Made by a program: the position numbers and the translations under genes. Positions 32,201-42,246 of a DNA stretch of 64,000 bases are shown here, piece after piece; within the stretch, counting starts at the first letter, position 1; each line of letters begins with the position of its first letter. The notes under the pieces were generated by a model. That model worked only from the letters and a program-made list of their open reading frames with translations. It did no database searches and was not told the origin of the DNA. This DNA comes from an uncultured Bacteroidales bacterium. GTDB lineage: Bacteria > Bacteroidota > Bacteroidia > Bacteroidales > P3. The stretch lies in NCBI GenBank assembly GCA_937876865.1, contig CALEFF010000040.1:1-64000 (forward strand). Direction: 5' to 3'.

Positions 32201-33874
32201 ATGAAAAAGCTTATTATTTTTATTTGCATTTTTTGTTGTTATTTTACTTGTTTTTGCCAAGAATATAACAAAGTAAAAGATATTCTTAACCAAAGAGGAG
32301 AAGCAAAAATATTAGTAAAAGCAAGCGAAAATAAATTAGAAGAATTGTCTTTGTTTACAAGCATTGACCGCAAAATAAAGAACGAATATTTAGTCTATGT
32401 AAATGAAAAACAATTCAATAATTTTTTAACCTTAGGATTAAATTATAGGCTTTATCAAGAAGAAAAAAACGAAAAACAAATAAACGTAGCAACCACAATT
32501 GGACAAATGCAATCTTGGGATCGCTATCCTTCTTATCAAGTCTATGTTGATTTAATGCAAAACCTTGCACAAGACTTTCCAAACATTTGTAAATTAGATA
32601 CAATAGGCTATTCAGTAGAAAATCGTCTAATCTTATCACTTAAAATCCACGATAATGCCACAGAAAACGCTCCAAAGTTTTTTTATAGTTCCACAATCCA
32701 TGGTGATGAACTCACAGGAGCAGTTGTATTACTACGTTTATCAGACTATCTTTTAAAAAATCACCAAACAAACAACGAAATACAAAACTTAATCTCCAAT
32801 ATGCAAATATACATCTGTCCAATAGCAAATCCAGACGGAGTTTATGCAGGAGGCAACAACAACGTATCAAACGCAACACGCTATAATGCAAATTATGTCG
32901 ATTTAAATAGAAACTTTCCTAATCCAAAATATGGACAACACCCTGATGGAGAACAGCATCAAAAAGAAACATTAGCATTTATGAATTATTCCTTACAAGA
33001 AGACTTTGATTTATCAATTAATCTTCACACAGGAGCAGAAGTTTGCAACTATCCATGGGACACTTGGAAAGAAAACGAAAGACGACACCCTGATACAGAA
33101 TGGTTTATTTCTCTTTGCCAAGAATTTGTTTCCCAAGTTAGAAATGCAGGAGGACAAAATTATTTTTCAGATGTAACATATAGCGGAATAACTAACGGAG
33201 GAGATTGGTATAAGATTTATGGCTCTCGTCAAGATTGGCAGAATTGGTACACAAAAGCGAGAGAACTCACATTAGAAGTAAGCACCACAAAAACACCTTC
33301 CTCAAATCTTTTACCTCTCTATTGGAACAAATTAAAAGATGGTTTAATTAGTTTTATTAGCAACTCATTAACAGGAGTAGAAGGGCTAATTAAAGATATA
33401 AACTCGCAAGAAACAATAGAAAACGCAACAATAGAAGTAGAGAATATAGATTACGACTCTTTATTTACCTATTCTAATAATCAAGGATACTATTTCCGTC
33501 CTTTGCTCCCAGGAAATTATCAAATAAAAATATCAGCACAAGGATATAACGATACATTAGTAAACATAAACATAGAAGACAACACAACACTAACACAAGA
33601 TATTTACCTATCCCCTTGTTCTACATCATTATCATCTTACGAAAATTCAATAGAAGATGTAATAATTTTTCCAAATCCATGTAATGAGAAATTATTTCTA
33701 AGAAATAATAATTTTTTTGCTTACATTATTTCCAATTTTCAAAGAAATAATTTATTAAAACAAAGAATAAATAAATCAAACGAAATAGACGTATCTGAAT
33801 TATCAGCAGGAGTATATTTTCTTACTCTCTATGGTCAAGACGAAACACGAACATTGATTTTTATAAAACAATAA
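32201..33874 (+). CDS. T9SS-secreted zinc carboxypeptidase (peptidase M14) with a sorting domain
   Basis: A secreted metallo-carboxypeptidase of 557 residues. The ATG at 32201 gives a proper signal peptide (ending CFCQ); the frame is open further upstream but that would run through the promoter. In the M14 domain (about 100-385), zinc ligands are His167 and Glu170 (STIHGDELTG) and His276 (INLHTG). Substrate-binding DLNRNFPNP and the catalytic Glu in ARELTLEVS (about 359) are present, so it should be active. A carboxypeptidase-regulatory-like beta domain (about 390-475) and a T9SS sorting domain (about 490-557, IIFPNPCNEKLFL ... LSAGVYFLTL) follow. Probably digests peptides outside the cell or at the surface. 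Confidence 0.92.
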   Translation: MKKLIIFICIFCCYFTCFCQEYNKVKDILNQRGEAKILVKASENKLEELSLFTSIDRKIKNEYLVYVNEKQFNNFLTLGLNYRLYQEEKNEKQINVATTIGQMQSWDRYPSYQVYVDLMQNLAQDFPNICKLDTIGYSVENRLILSLKIHDNATENAPKFFYSSTIHGDELTGAVVLLRLSDYLLKNHQTNNEIQNLISNMQIYICPIANPDGVYAGGNNNVSNATRYNANYVDLNRNFPNPKYGQHPDGEQHQKETLAFMNYSLQEDFDLSINLHTGAEVCNYPWDTWKENERRHPDTEWFISLCQEFVSQVRNAGGQNYFSDVTYSGITNGGDWYKIYGSRQDWQNWYTKARELTLEVSTTKTPSSNLLPLYWNKLKDGLISFISNSLTGVEGLIKDINSQETIENATIEVENIDYDSLFTYSNNQGYYFRPLLPGNYQIKISAQGYNDTLVNINIEDNTTLTQDIYLSPCSTSLSSYENSIEDVIIFPNPCNEKLFLRNNNFFAYIISNFQRNNLLKQRINKSNEIDVSELSAGVYFLTLYGQDETRTLIFIKQ

Positions 33875-33888
33875 AAACAGAATAAAAT

Positions 33889-34680
33889 ATGAAAAAGACA
33901 AAAAAGATTTTAATATTAGCAACATTTTTCAGTCTATTCTTTTGCTCAATAACGAGCGCACAAGAAAGAAGAGAAGAAATCACAGGGCAAGACACAGCAA
34001 TAAGCACGCCTTTCTTTACCGCATCAGCAGGATGGACTTTTCCATTTGGAGAAATGGGTAATAGATACAACTCTTTCATAAACATAAACACTAATTTAGG
34101 TTGGAAATCACAAACAAACTGGATTTACTATTGTGAATTTGGCTTTCAATTTGGCTCGGACAACGTAAAAATAAAAAATGACATACTTTCAGAAATGCTA
34201 ACAAACACTTCTGACCCTTATGTTATTGGAATGGACGGAACAAACGCAGGAGTAGTTGCTTACAATAGAAATTTAAGTCTATCTATTTTTGGAGGCAAAG
34301 TAATACCTCTTTGGTTTTCTAATCCAAATTCAGGATTGATGCTAACCTTAGGAGCAGGGTTTCTTCAACATCAAATAATCTATCAACCAACTCTTACAGA
34401 AGCTCCTCAAATAGAAGGAGATTATGCCTTAGGTTACGACAGACAAATGCGAGGAGTAATGATTTCTGGATTCTTAGGCTACATTCACATGAGTAAAAAG
34501 AATTTTGCAAATTTTTATGTAGGGTTGCAAGTAGATAATGCTTGGACAAAAATGACCCGAAAATATCAATTTGATTTGCGAGGAGGTGATAACAATCTTT
34601 ATTACGATGGAATGTTTACATTAAAAATAGGTTGGATGTTCCCTTTCTACGGACGAGATGCCGATAAAATTTACTACTAA
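33889..34680 (+). CDS. Outer-membrane beta-barrel protein of unknown function
   Basis: A 263-residue protein with a signal peptide (about 1-24, ending TSAQ). The mature part has repeated aromatic, Gly-rich strands (FFTASAGWTFPFGEMG, GLMLTLGAGFLQHQ, MFTLKIGWMFPFYG), typical of a small outer-membrane barrel. It lies 14 bases after the M14 peptidase gene and 10 bases before waaA, so it belongs to an envelope-related transcript. I do not recognise a named family. Confidence 0.7.
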   Translation: MKKTKKILILATFFSLFFCSITSAQERREEITGQDTAISTPFFTASAGWTFPFGEMGNRYNSFININTNLGWKSQTNWIYYCEFGFQFGSDNVKIKNDILSEMLTNTSDPYVIGMDGTNAGVVAYNRNLSLSIFGGKVIPLWFSNPNSGLMLTLGAGFLQHQIIYQPTLTEAPQIEGDYALGYDRQMRGVMISGFLGYIHMSKKNFANFYVGLQVDNAWTKMTRKYQFDLRGGDNNLYYDGMFTLKIGWMFPFYGRDADKIYY

Positions 34681-34690
34681 AATTTAAACC

Positions 34691-35902
34691 ATGAGATTTT
34701 TATACAACATCTTTATTTATATTTACATAGGCATACTTCACCTCATTTCTCCTTTTAATAAAAAAATTAAAACAATGTTAAAAGGAGAAAAAGAATGTTT
34801 TGACAAACTAAAAAGCATAAATCAAAACGATAAAATTGCTTGGTTTCATTGTGCTTCATTAGGAGAATTTGAACAAGGACGCCCTTTACTTGAAGAAGTA
34901 AAAAAACACTTTCCTAAACACAAGATACTGCTTTCGTTTTATTCACCCTCAGGATATGAAGCAAAGAAAGATTATTCCTTAGCAGACTATATAGTTTACC
35001 TTCCTAACGATACAAGAAAAAATGCAAAGAAATTTGTTAGTATAGTAAATCCCGATTTAATTTTTTTCATAAAATATGAATTTTGGTACAACTATATCTT
35101 AGAATTAAAAGGTAGAAGATTATTTCAAGTCTCACTAATACTTAGAGAAAATCAATATTTCTTCACATGGTATGGTAAATGGTTTGCAAAACAACTTAAA
35201 AACTTTGAGCATTTCTTTGTTCAAAATCAACAAACCGCTACCCTACTGAACAAAATCGGTTATAAAAACATTACAATTAGTGGAGACACAAGATTTGATA
35301 GAGTAATGACAATTGCAAATAACGCAAAATCTTTCCCTGATATAGAGAAATTTTGTCAAGGAGATAAAAAAATAATTTTAGCAGGTAGTTCATGGTTAGC
35401 AGATGAAAAAATAATTGAAAAAGCAATTAAAAACTTAGATATAAAACTAATAATTGCCCCTCACATTGTAGAACAATCTCACATAAACGAAATACAAGAA
35501 CTCTTCCCTCAGGCAATTCTCTATTCCGAATTAGCAGAAAACAAAAAAGAAAGCAATATTCTAATCATAAACTGCATAGGAATATTATCAAATCTTTATC
35601 AATATTGCGATATTGCTTACATTGGTGGAGGTTTTGGAGTAGGAATACACAATACATTAGAAGCGGCAACCTTTGGAAAACCTATTTGCTTTGGTACAAA
35701 CTATCAAAAATTTCAAGAAGCAATTGATTTAATAAACCTAAAAGCGGCTTATAGTATAAGTAACGAAGAAGAATTAAAGGAAATTCTTTCTTCATTATTG
35801 AGCGATAAAGAAAAATACGAAAAATCAGCAACGGCTTCAAAAAATTACGTACAAGAGAAAGTAGGAGCCTGTAAAAAAATTATTGAACACTTAAAAAACT
35901 AA
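34691..35902 (+). CDS. waaA: 3-deoxy-D-manno-octulosonic acid (Kdo) transferase
   Basis: Transfers Kdo from CMP-Kdo to lipid A precursor at the inner membrane. The 403 residues include an N-terminal membrane anchor (about 1-22), the family motif WFHCASLGEFEQGRPLLEE (about 50-68), YEFWYNYI, the glycosyltransferase B-type second half with ISGDTRFDR, and GGGFGVGIHNTLEAATFGKP. Most KdtA/WaaA enzymes are near 420 residues, so the length is normal. One base separates it from tamL; lpxB lies 8 kb downstream. Confidence 0.94.
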   Translation: MRFLYNIFIYIYIGILHLISPFNKKIKTMLKGEKECFDKLKSINQNDKIAWFHCASLGEFEQGRPLLEEVKKHFPKHKILLSFYSPSGYEAKKDYSLADYIVYLPNDTRKNAKKFVSIVNPDLIFFIKYEFWYNYILELKGRRLFQVSLILRENQYFFTWYGKWFAKQLKNFEHFFVQNQQTATLLNKIGYKNITISGDTRFDRVMTIANNAKSFPDIEKFCQGDKKIILAGSSWLADEKIIEKAIKNLDIKLIIAPHIVEQSHINEIQELFPQAILYSELAENKKESNILIINCIGILSNLYQYCDIAYIGGGFGVGIHNTLEAATFGKPICFGTNYQKFQEAIDLINLKAAYSISNEEELKEILSSLLSDKEKYEKSATASKNYVQEKVGACKKIIEHLKN

Positions 35903-35903
35903 A

Positions 35904-38309
35904 ATGAAAACAAAGAATTACATTTATATATTATTAATAATAGTTTTCTTTTCTTCTTGTGCACCTTCCAAATTCATAACAGAAGGAGGTTATCTTTTAT
36001 CTAACACTAAGGTTGAATGTGATTCTAAACTCATAGAAAAGTCCGACTTAAAAAACTTAATAAAACAAGACCCTAATGGTAGATTTCTCGGAATTAAATG
36101 GGGAATGTATTTCTACTCTTTCTCTGAGGTAGGAGATAAAGACTCAATCAATTTTCTTTCAAGAAGGGTTTTCAGAACCTTAGGTTCAAAACCTGTTGAA
36201 ATCAATAATAAACTCACGAGAAATTCTGTTGAAGATATGAAAATATACCTTAACTCAAAAGGTGTATTTAATGCAAAAGTTAAAGATAGTCTTACCTTAG
36301 TTAGAAGGTGGTACGCACCTTGGACAACATACAAAAAAAGACGTAACGTAGTTTATAAAGTTGAAATTCCATCTCGTTACAAGGTCAATAATTTTTCTTT
36401 GTTTGCAAAAAATAATTCTTTGAAAAAAGAAATTATTTCTTTGAAATATTTAAATAAAGTAAAGAAAGGGGATTACTATGATGAAGATATTTTAAAGGAA
36501 ATAAGAACAGAAGTTGCCGCTGATTTGAGAAGCAAGGGTTATTTTGCGTTTAATGAAAGTTATATAGAGTTTGCAATTGACACAAACTTAAAATCAAATG
36601 CTCTTAATATAGAAATGATTGTTAATCCACCCTATAAAATGGAGAATGATACGATTGTAGAATCTACTCATAAACCATATAAAATCAATAAAGTGTTTGT
36701 TTATCCTGACTACTACCCTTCAACCTCATCTCTCTACACTCCTCCTATTGATACTTCTATTGTATTTCACCAACATCAAAAAAAATCAAAAGGTTCTGTT
36801 CTTTATTTTATTAGAAGTAAAAAACAATCAATTAAAGATAAACCTATTGCACGAAGTATTTTACTACAAAAAGGTAATCTTTTCTCTCCTACTTTGGCAA
36901 AGAACACTTTTTCGGCTTTATCACAACTTCAAAACTTCAAATACATTGATATATCATTTCTACCTGTGGAAACAAAAACGCAAGAAGATACTTTATCTTT
37001 AGATTGTTTGATTAGACTCTCTATGGCAAAACCTATAAACCTTACAGGTTCCTTTGAGTTTAATTTTTCTAACGCTAACAATAGTTTAAACATACAAAAC
37101 ACCTCTACTCTTGGGTCTGAATTAAATTTTGGTTTCTCTCACAATAATCTTTTTAAGGGTGCAGAGATTTTTTCTACAAATATCAAATTAGCAGCAGAGG
37201 TTCGTAGCGATATTTTTTCCAATAAAGGTGATAACCGTTGGAGTTTTTTCAACGCCTTTGAATTTGGTTTTGATTTCGGAATAGAATTACCTCGTTTCTT
37301 AGCACCTTTTAGCACTAATTTCTACTCTATGAATTTCCGTCCTCACACTTCGTTTAGAATGGCATTCAATACACAAAAAAGAACATACTTTGATAGAAAC
37401 ATTTCTACTTTAAATTACGAATATTCTTGGCGTACAAACAATCATAATATGTTTTCTTTTATTCCTTTGGAGGTAAACTATGTCGATTTAGAGATAACAG
37501 ACGATAGTTATAACGATTTGATACAAAGTTTAGACAAAAGAATACAATATCAAATGACTGACCACATGGTTATGGACACTCGTTTTAGTTTTACTTACAA
37601 TGGACAAGACCTTGACAAAAGAAGAAATTTCAATTACATTAGAACAAACATAGAAGCAGCAGGAAACTTTCTGTATTTACTAAGCAATGTTTTCAAACAA
37701 TCAAAGAATGACAACGGACAATATGAGGTTTTCAATATCCCATATTCACAATACGTTAGAGCAGACTTTGATTTCATAAGGTATTTTTATTTAAACGAAA
37801 AAAGTAGCTTAGTTGCAAGAGTTTTTTCTGGTTGTGGATATTACTATGGCAATGCTAATAGCCTACCATACGAAAAGAGTTTCTTCGCAGGAGGAGCAAA
37901 TAACAATAGAGCATGGCAATTAAGAGAATTAGGACCAGGAAGCAGTTCTCCTCAATCAGCATTAAGATTTGATAGAGCAGGAGATATTGCAATAGGAGGA
38001 AATATTGAATATCGTTTTCCTATAAGTGGAATTTTTGAAGGGGCAACATTTATTGACATTGGAAACATTTGGACAATAAATGAACAAAAAGGATTTGAAG
38101 GAGGACAATTTGAATTTAAAGATTTTTATAAAGAATTTGCTATTGGAGCAGGTTTAGGACTTAGACTTAACATTCAATTCTTGATTATACGTTTAGATTT
38201 GGCAATGAAACTACACGACCCTTCCAAAGCAGAGAATCAAAGATGGGTAATAAAAGATACAAAATTTAAAGACTTACAATTACAATTTGGTATTGGATAT
38301 CCATTTTAA
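35904..38309 (+). CDS. tamL: TamL-like outer-membrane assembly lipoprotein (Omp85 family)
   Basis: An Omp85/BamA superfamily protein of 801 residues. It has a lipoprotein signal with the lipobox FFSSC (Cys about 19) instead of a normal signal peptide, which is the mark of TamL, the Bacteroidetes form of TamA. POTRA-like domains span about 30-370 and the 16-stranded barrel about 380-801, with the conserved GGANNNRAWQLRELGPGS (lid-type segment) and a C-terminal Phe. It probably works with TamB to insert or move outer-membrane proteins and lipids; no tamB gene is adjacent here. Translationally close to waaA. Confidence 0.88.
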   Translation: MKTKNYIYILLIIVFFSSCAPSKFITEGGYLLSNTKVECDSKLIEKSDLKNLIKQDPNGRFLGIKWGMYFYSFSEVGDKDSINFLSRRVFRTLGSKPVEINNKLTRNSVEDMKIYLNSKGVFNAKVKDSLTLVRRWYAPWTTYKKRRNVVYKVEIPSRYKVNNFSLFAKNNSLKKEIISLKYLNKVKKGDYYDEDILKEIRTEVAADLRSKGYFAFNESYIEFAIDTNLKSNALNIEMIVNPPYKMENDTIVESTHKPYKINKVFVYPDYYPSTSSLYTPPIDTSIVFHQHQKKSKGSVLYFIRSKKQSIKDKPIARSILLQKGNLFSPTLAKNTFSALSQLQNFKYIDISFLPVETKTQEDTLSLDCLIRLSMAKPINLTGSFEFNFSNANNSLNIQNTSTLGSELNFGFSHNNLFKGAEIFSTNIKLAAEVRSDIFSNKGDNRWSFFNAFEFGFDFGIELPRFLAPFSTNFYSMNFRPHTSFRMAFNTQKRTYFDRNISTLNYEYSWRTNNHNMFSFIPLEVNYVDLEITDDSYNDLIQSLDKRIQYQMTDHMVMDTRFSFTYNGQDLDKRRNFNYIRTNIEAAGNFLYLLSNVFKQSKNDNGQYEVFNIPYSQYVRADFDFIRYFYLNEKSSLVARVFSGCGYYYGNANSLPYEKSFFAGGANNNRAWQLRELGPGSSSPQSALRFDRAGDIAIGGNIEYRFPISGIFEGATFIDIGNIWTINEQKGFEGGQFEFKDFYKEFAIGAGLGLRLNIQFLIIRLDLAMKLHDPSKAENQRWVIKDTKFKDLQLQFGIGYPF

Positions 38310-38313
38310 TTAT

Positions 38314-38321
38314 TATTTTTG
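38314..38321 (+). promoter_or_regulatory. -7 promoter box of the sugar transporter gene
   Basis: TATTTTTG with ATTG 18 bases upstream (38292-38295, inside the tamL coding region). The ATG at 38342 is 20 bases downstream, so the transporter-clpX group can be transcribed separately from tamL. Confidence 0.5.
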
Positions 38322-38341
38322 CAAACTAAAAAACATTTGAT

Positions 38342-39592
38342 ATGAAGAAAAATAATTACATGTTTAGCCTTTCAATCATAGGCTTGTTGTATTTTGTATT
38401 TGGATTTGTAACTTGGTTAAACAGCTTACTTATCCCATTCTTAAAAACCGCTTGCGAACTTCCCGACTCACAAGCATATTGGGTTACATTTGCATTCTAC
38501 ATTTCTTACTTTGTTATGTCAATTCCTTCTTCGTGGATATTAAAAAAGACAGGATTTGCAAAAGGAATGAGTTTAGGATTACTTGTTATGGCAATAGGTT
38601 CAATACTCTTTATTCCTGCTGCACAAAGTAGAGATTATATGATGTTTTTAGTTGGTTTATTCATTCAAGGCACAGGACTTGCTTTATTGCAAACAGCAGT
38701 TAATCCATACGTTACTATACTTGGCCCAATAGAATCGGCAGCAAAAAGAATGTCTATTATGGGATTATTCAACAAATGTGCAGGAATGATTGGCATTTTG
38801 TTAATAAGTAGTGTTTTATTTTCAGGTATGGACGAAATAACTGCAAATATTGCAAACCTAACAGGAGCAGAAAAAGATGCTCAATTAGACCTTTTAGCAA
38901 TGAGAATCAAAACTCCTTACATTGTTATCACAACTCTATTGTGTCTTTTAGCGTTAATGGTTATGTTAGCAAAACTTCCTGAGGTTGAAAACGAAGATGA
39001 AACACAAAAAGATAAAACCCAAAAATCTATATTTAAAATTCCATATCTTTGGTTAGGCGTTTTAACATTATTCTTATACGTTGGAGTTGAAGTAATAGCA
39101 ATAGACACCTTAGGATTATATGCCGAAACACAAGGAATTTCAAAAACAATTGCTCCAAAATTAGGAACATTTAGTTTAATCGCACTTACAATAGGTTATA
39201 TCTTAGGAATATTCCTTGTACCAAAGAGAATCAATCAATCACAAGCACTTGCACTATCTGCAATCTTAGGATTTGTATTTGCAACCTTTGCAATAATCAC
39301 ACAAGGTATGACCTCTATCATATTTATTATACTATTAAGTTTTTCACATGCAATGATGTGGCCTGCAATTTGGCCATTATCAATAGACAAACTTGGTTCT
39401 CACACCGCTCTTGCCTCTGCTTTATTGATTATGGCAATCGCTGGTGGAGCAGTTTTACCACTATTGTATGGTAGTTTTGTAGATTTATTAGACGGAAACA
39501 GACAATTACCTTATATAATGACACTTCCTTGTTACGCGATGATATTCTATTTCGCTCTTTGGGGACATAAGGTAGGTAAAAACAAAGAATAA
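38342..39592 (+). CDS. Sugar transporter of the major facilitator superfamily (FucP/GluP type)
   Basis: A 12-helix inner-membrane symporter of 416 residues. The first half carries FVTWLNSLLIPFLKTACEL, AFYISYFVMSIPSSWILKK and LQTAVNPYVTILGP, which are hallmark segments of the fucose/glucose-galactose:H+ symporter group. The second half repeats the fold (about 235-410) after a charged cytoplasmic loop (EVENEDETQKDKTQKS). The most likely substrates are glucose or galactose; the sequence alone does not tell. It is 9 bases upstream of clpX. Confidence 0.88.
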   Translation: MKKNNYMFSLSIIGLLYFVFGFVTWLNSLLIPFLKTACELPDSQAYWVTFAFYISYFVMSIPSSWILKKTGFAKGMSLGLLVMAIGSILFIPAAQSRDYMMFLVGLFIQGTGLALLQTAVNPYVTILGPIESAAKRMSIMGLFNKCAGMIGILLISSVLFSGMDEITANIANLTGAEKDAQLDLLAMRIKTPYIVITTLLCLLALMVMLAKLPEVENEDETQKDKTQKSIFKIPYLWLGVLTLFLYVGVEVIAIDTLGLYAETQGISKTIAPKLGTFSLIALTIGYILGIFLVPKRINQSQALALSAILGFVFATFAIITQGMTSIIFIILLSFSHAMMWPAIWPLSIDKLGSHTALASALLIMAIAGGAVLPLLYGSFVDLLDGNRQLPYIMTLPCYAMIFYFALWGHKVGKNKE

Positions 39593-39601
39593 TTCTTAGA
39601 A

Positions 39602-40837
39602 ATGAAAGATAAAAACTCAAAAATCTATTGTATTTTTTGTGGAAGAAGTGAAGGACAAGTTCCTTTGATGATTAAATCAGAATTAGGTCTTCAAGGCGTT
39701 TGCATAGACTGTGCAAACGCTTTGAACGATATAGCAAGAGAACAAAAAAACAAACAATCAAAAAAAGAAGTTGATAACTACGAGATAAAAACACCTTCTC
39801 AAATAAAAGCATATCTTGACCAATATGTAATAGGACAAGACGAAGCAAAACGCGTTCTATCAGTTGCAGTTTACAATCACTACAAGAGATTGAAATATTT
39901 TCATTCCAACGAAGAGAAAGATGATGTTGAAATAGAAAAATCAAACATCATAATGGTAGGTCAAACAGGAACAGGAAAAACTCTTTTAGCACGTACAATC
40001 GCACGCTTATTAGATGTTCCTTTTTGCATAGCAGACGCAACCGTTCTAACAGAAGCAGGATATGTTGGAGAAGATGTAGAAACAGTTCTAACACGTTTAC
40101 TGCAAGCAGCAGACTATAACGTAGAAAAAGCATGCAGAGGAATTGTTTTTATTGACGAAATAGACAAAATTGCAAGAAAAAGCGACAACCCTTCCATAAC
40201 AAGAGATGTAAGTGGCGAAGGAGTACAACAAGCATTATTAAAATTATTGGAAGGAACAATTGTAAACGTTCCACCACAAGGAGGAAGGAAACACCCTGAC
40301 CAAAAATACATACAAGTAGACACAAGAAATATTTTATTTATTGCCTCAGGTGCATTCAATTCTTTGGAAAAGAAAATTGCACTTCGTTTAAATTCCAATA
40401 CCATTGGTTATTCCGCATCGGAAAATCGCAAAAAAGTGGAAGAAAAAGACTTAATAAAATACGTTCAACCACAAGATTTAAAAAGTTTTGGTTTAATTCC
40501 CGAATTGATTGGACGTTTTCCTGTACTAACTCACTTAGACGCCTTAGACAAAGCAGCACTAAAAAGAATACTTACCGAACCTAAAAACTCTTTAATAAAG
40601 CAATACGTAAAACTTTTAGAGATTGACGGAGTGAAATTAAGTTTTAAAGAAGATGCCTTAGACTATTTTGTAGAGATTGCAGAAAAACATAGTCTTGGAG
40701 CAAGAGGATTGAGAGGAATTGTAGAGAGTGTGATGACAGAATTGATGTTTGAACTACCTGGAAGCAACACAAAAGAATTTGTTATCACAAAAAAATACGC
40801 TCAATCGCAAATTGAAAAACATAAAGACAAATTTTAA
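39602..40837 (+). CDS. clpX: ATP-dependent Clp protease ATP-binding subunit ClpX
   Basis: An AAA+ unfoldase that feeds tagged proteins into ClpP. The 411 residues have the N-terminal zinc-binding domain (Cys10, Cys13, Cys34, Cys37), Walker A GQTGTGKT (120-127), Walker [12 protein letters not shown], the pore-loop/sensor region [19 protein letters not shown], and the C-terminal small domain with [12 protein letters not shown]. The family-standard arrangement is complete. clpP, often adjacent in other bacteria, is not next to it here. Only 2 bases separate it from the DUF4294 gene downstream. Confidence 0.97.
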   Translation: MKDKNSKIYCIFCGRSEGQVPLMIKSELGLQGVCIDCANALNDIAREQKNKQSKKEVDNYEIKTPSQIKAYLDQYVIGQDEAKRVLSVAVYNHYKRLKYFHSNEEKDDVEIEKSNIIMVGQTGTGKTLLARTIARLLDVPFCIADATVLTEAGYVGEDVETVLTRLLQAADYNVEKACRGIVFIDEIDKIARKSDNPSITRDVSGEGVQQALLKLLEGTIVNVPPQGGRKHPDQKYIQVDTRNILFIASGAFNSLEKKIALRLNSNTIGYSASENRKKVEEKDLIKYVQPQDLKSFGLIPELIGRFPVLTHLDALDKAALKRILTEPKNSLIKQYVKLLEIDGVKLSFKEDALDYFVEIAEKHSLGARGLRGIVESVMTELMFELPGSNTKEFVITKKYAQSQIEKHKDKF

Positions 40838-40839
40838 AA

Positions 40840-41424
40840 ATGAAAAAGACTTTAATAATCCTATTTCTTTTAATTAGTTATTTTGCAAAATCACAAGTTA
40901 GTGATGGACATGTGGTTTTTGGGACAATTTATCAAGGAGATACCATTCCGATGGCATATCTCAACACCGTTAAAGTAACAGGATATGTTTGTCCTCTTAC
41001 GGAAGCAGAAAAGAAAAAATACAAAAAACTAATTAAAAACGTCAAAAAAGTCTATCCTTATGCCAAAGAAGCAGGACGTTTATTAGATAGTTATACCCTT
41101 GTTTTAAAATCTGCTAAAAACGATTCGCAAAGAAAAAAGATAATGAAACAAGCAGAAACAGATATTGAAAATAAATTTGGTCCAAAACTAAAAAAACTAA
41201 ATAAAGCACAAGGAAAAATCTTAATACGATTGATTGACAGAGAAACAGGTAGCGATTCTTACGCTTTGGTAAAAGATTTAAGAGGAAGTTTCCGTGCAGC
41301 ATTTTATCAAACACTTGGAAAAATCTTTGGATACAATCTTCGCTCAAAATATGACCCTGTAAACAACTCCGAAGATAGAATGATAGAGAGAATTATCTTT
41401 GCAATAGAAACAAAAAAGATATAA
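40840..41424 (+). CDS. DUF4294 domain protein
   Basis: A 194-residue, probably periplasmic protein with an N-terminal signal sequence (about 1-18). The body is highly basic (KKYKKLIKNVKKVYPYAKEAGRLLD) and shows the DUF4294 pattern, including the conserved LIRLIDRETGSDSYALVKDLRGSFRAAFYQTLGK. The family is nearly confined to Bacteroidetes and has no known function. It starts 2 bases after clpX, a coupling I have seen noted for this family only weakly, so no role is inferred. Confidence 0.85.
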   Translation: MKKTLIILFLLISYFAKSQVSDGHVVFGTIYQGDTIPMAYLNTVKVTGYVCPLTEAEKKKYKKLIKNVKKVYPYAKEAGRLLDSYTLVLKSAKNDSQRKKIMKQAETDIENKFGPKLKKLNKAQGKILIRLIDRETGSDSYALVKDLRGSFRAAFYQTLGKIFGYNLRSKYDPVNNSEDRMIERIIFAIETKKI

Positions 41425-41429
41425 ATAAT

Positions 41430-42209
41430 ATGTATGGATTATGTTTGCTTTCTGTTGTTGCTTTAAGAAGCGAGGCAAAAGAGAGTTCTGAACAAATATC
41501 TCAATTAATTTTTGGGGACACTTTCACAATTCTCAAAGAAGAGGGCGATTGGACATTTATAAAACTCTCATTTGATAACTACGAGGGTTGGATTAGCAGA
41601 AAGCAATACATAAAAATCTCCTCAGAAGAATACTTTGTACTAACTAAATCAAAACCCTTATACACCTCTCTCCCACTAACAAAAGTAAAAATTGAAGACA
41701 TAAAAACTTCAAAGACACATATAATAAACGCACCAATAGGAAGCAGATTATTATCTAAATCTTATAGAGTTAATTTCTTTAAAATAGAACTTTTACAAGA
41801 TTATTTAACACCACCTATTAAACTTACAAAACAAAGTTTAGAAGAAATAACAAGACTTTTTGATAGAGTGCCTTATCTATGGGGAGGAAAAAGTATTTTT
41901 GGCATAGATTGCTCAGGGTTTTCTCAAACAATATTCAAGTTTTTTGGCATAAACCTATTAAGAGATGCTTCTTTGCAAATCACACAAGGCGAAAAAGTAG
42001 CAAATCTCTCACAAGCAAAAGCAGGAGATTTAGCATTCTTTTCTTCCCAAAGCGGAAAAATCACTCATGTCGGCATTTTGCTATCTAATTCTAAAATAGT
42101 ACACGCCTCAGGTTTTGTAAGAACCGATAGAATTGATGAAAAAGGCATAATAAGAGAAGAAGACAAAACCTATTCTCACACACTTTGCCAAATAAATCGC
42201 TACTTTTAA
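41430..42209 (+). CDS. NlpC/P60-family cell-wall peptidase with SH3-like domains
   Basis: A 259-residue peptidase that probably cuts gamma-D-glutamyl links in peptidoglycan peptides. SH3b-like domains cover about 1-130 (GDTFTILKEEGDWTFIKL ... YEGWISRKQY). The NlpC/P60 domain covers about 140-259 with catalytic Cys161 (FGIDCSGF), His213 (ITHVGI) and His225 (VHASG). No convincing signal peptide is visible at the N terminus, in contrast to most relatives, so it may recycle cytoplasmic muropeptides like the YkfC type. Follows the DUF4294 gene by 5 bases. Confidence 0.9.
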   Translation: MYGLCLLSVVALRSEAKESSEQISQLIFGDTFTILKEEGDWTFIKLSFDNYEGWISRKQYIKISSEEYFVLTKSKPLYTSLPLTKVKIEDIKTSKTHIINAPIGSRLLSKSYRVNFFKIELLQDYLTPPIKLTKQSLEEITRLFDRVPYLWGGKSIFGIDCSGFSQTIFKFFGINLLRDASLQITQGEKVANLSQAKAGDLAFFSSQSGKITHVGILLSNSKIVHASGFVRTDRIDEKGIIREEDKTYSHTLCQINRYF

Positions 42210-42216
42210 ATTTTTT

Positions 42217-42246
42217 TTCTTTGATTTATTTTGAAAAAGCAAAGAA
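42217..42246. terminator. Weak AT-rich hairpin between convergent genes
   Basis: TTCTTTG (42217-42223) can pair with CAAAGAA (42240-42246), with T runs on either side. It lies between the stops of the NlpC/P60 gene (plus) and the GtrA gene (minus). It is one of three related CTTTG/CAAAG elements in the window. Confidence 0.5.
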
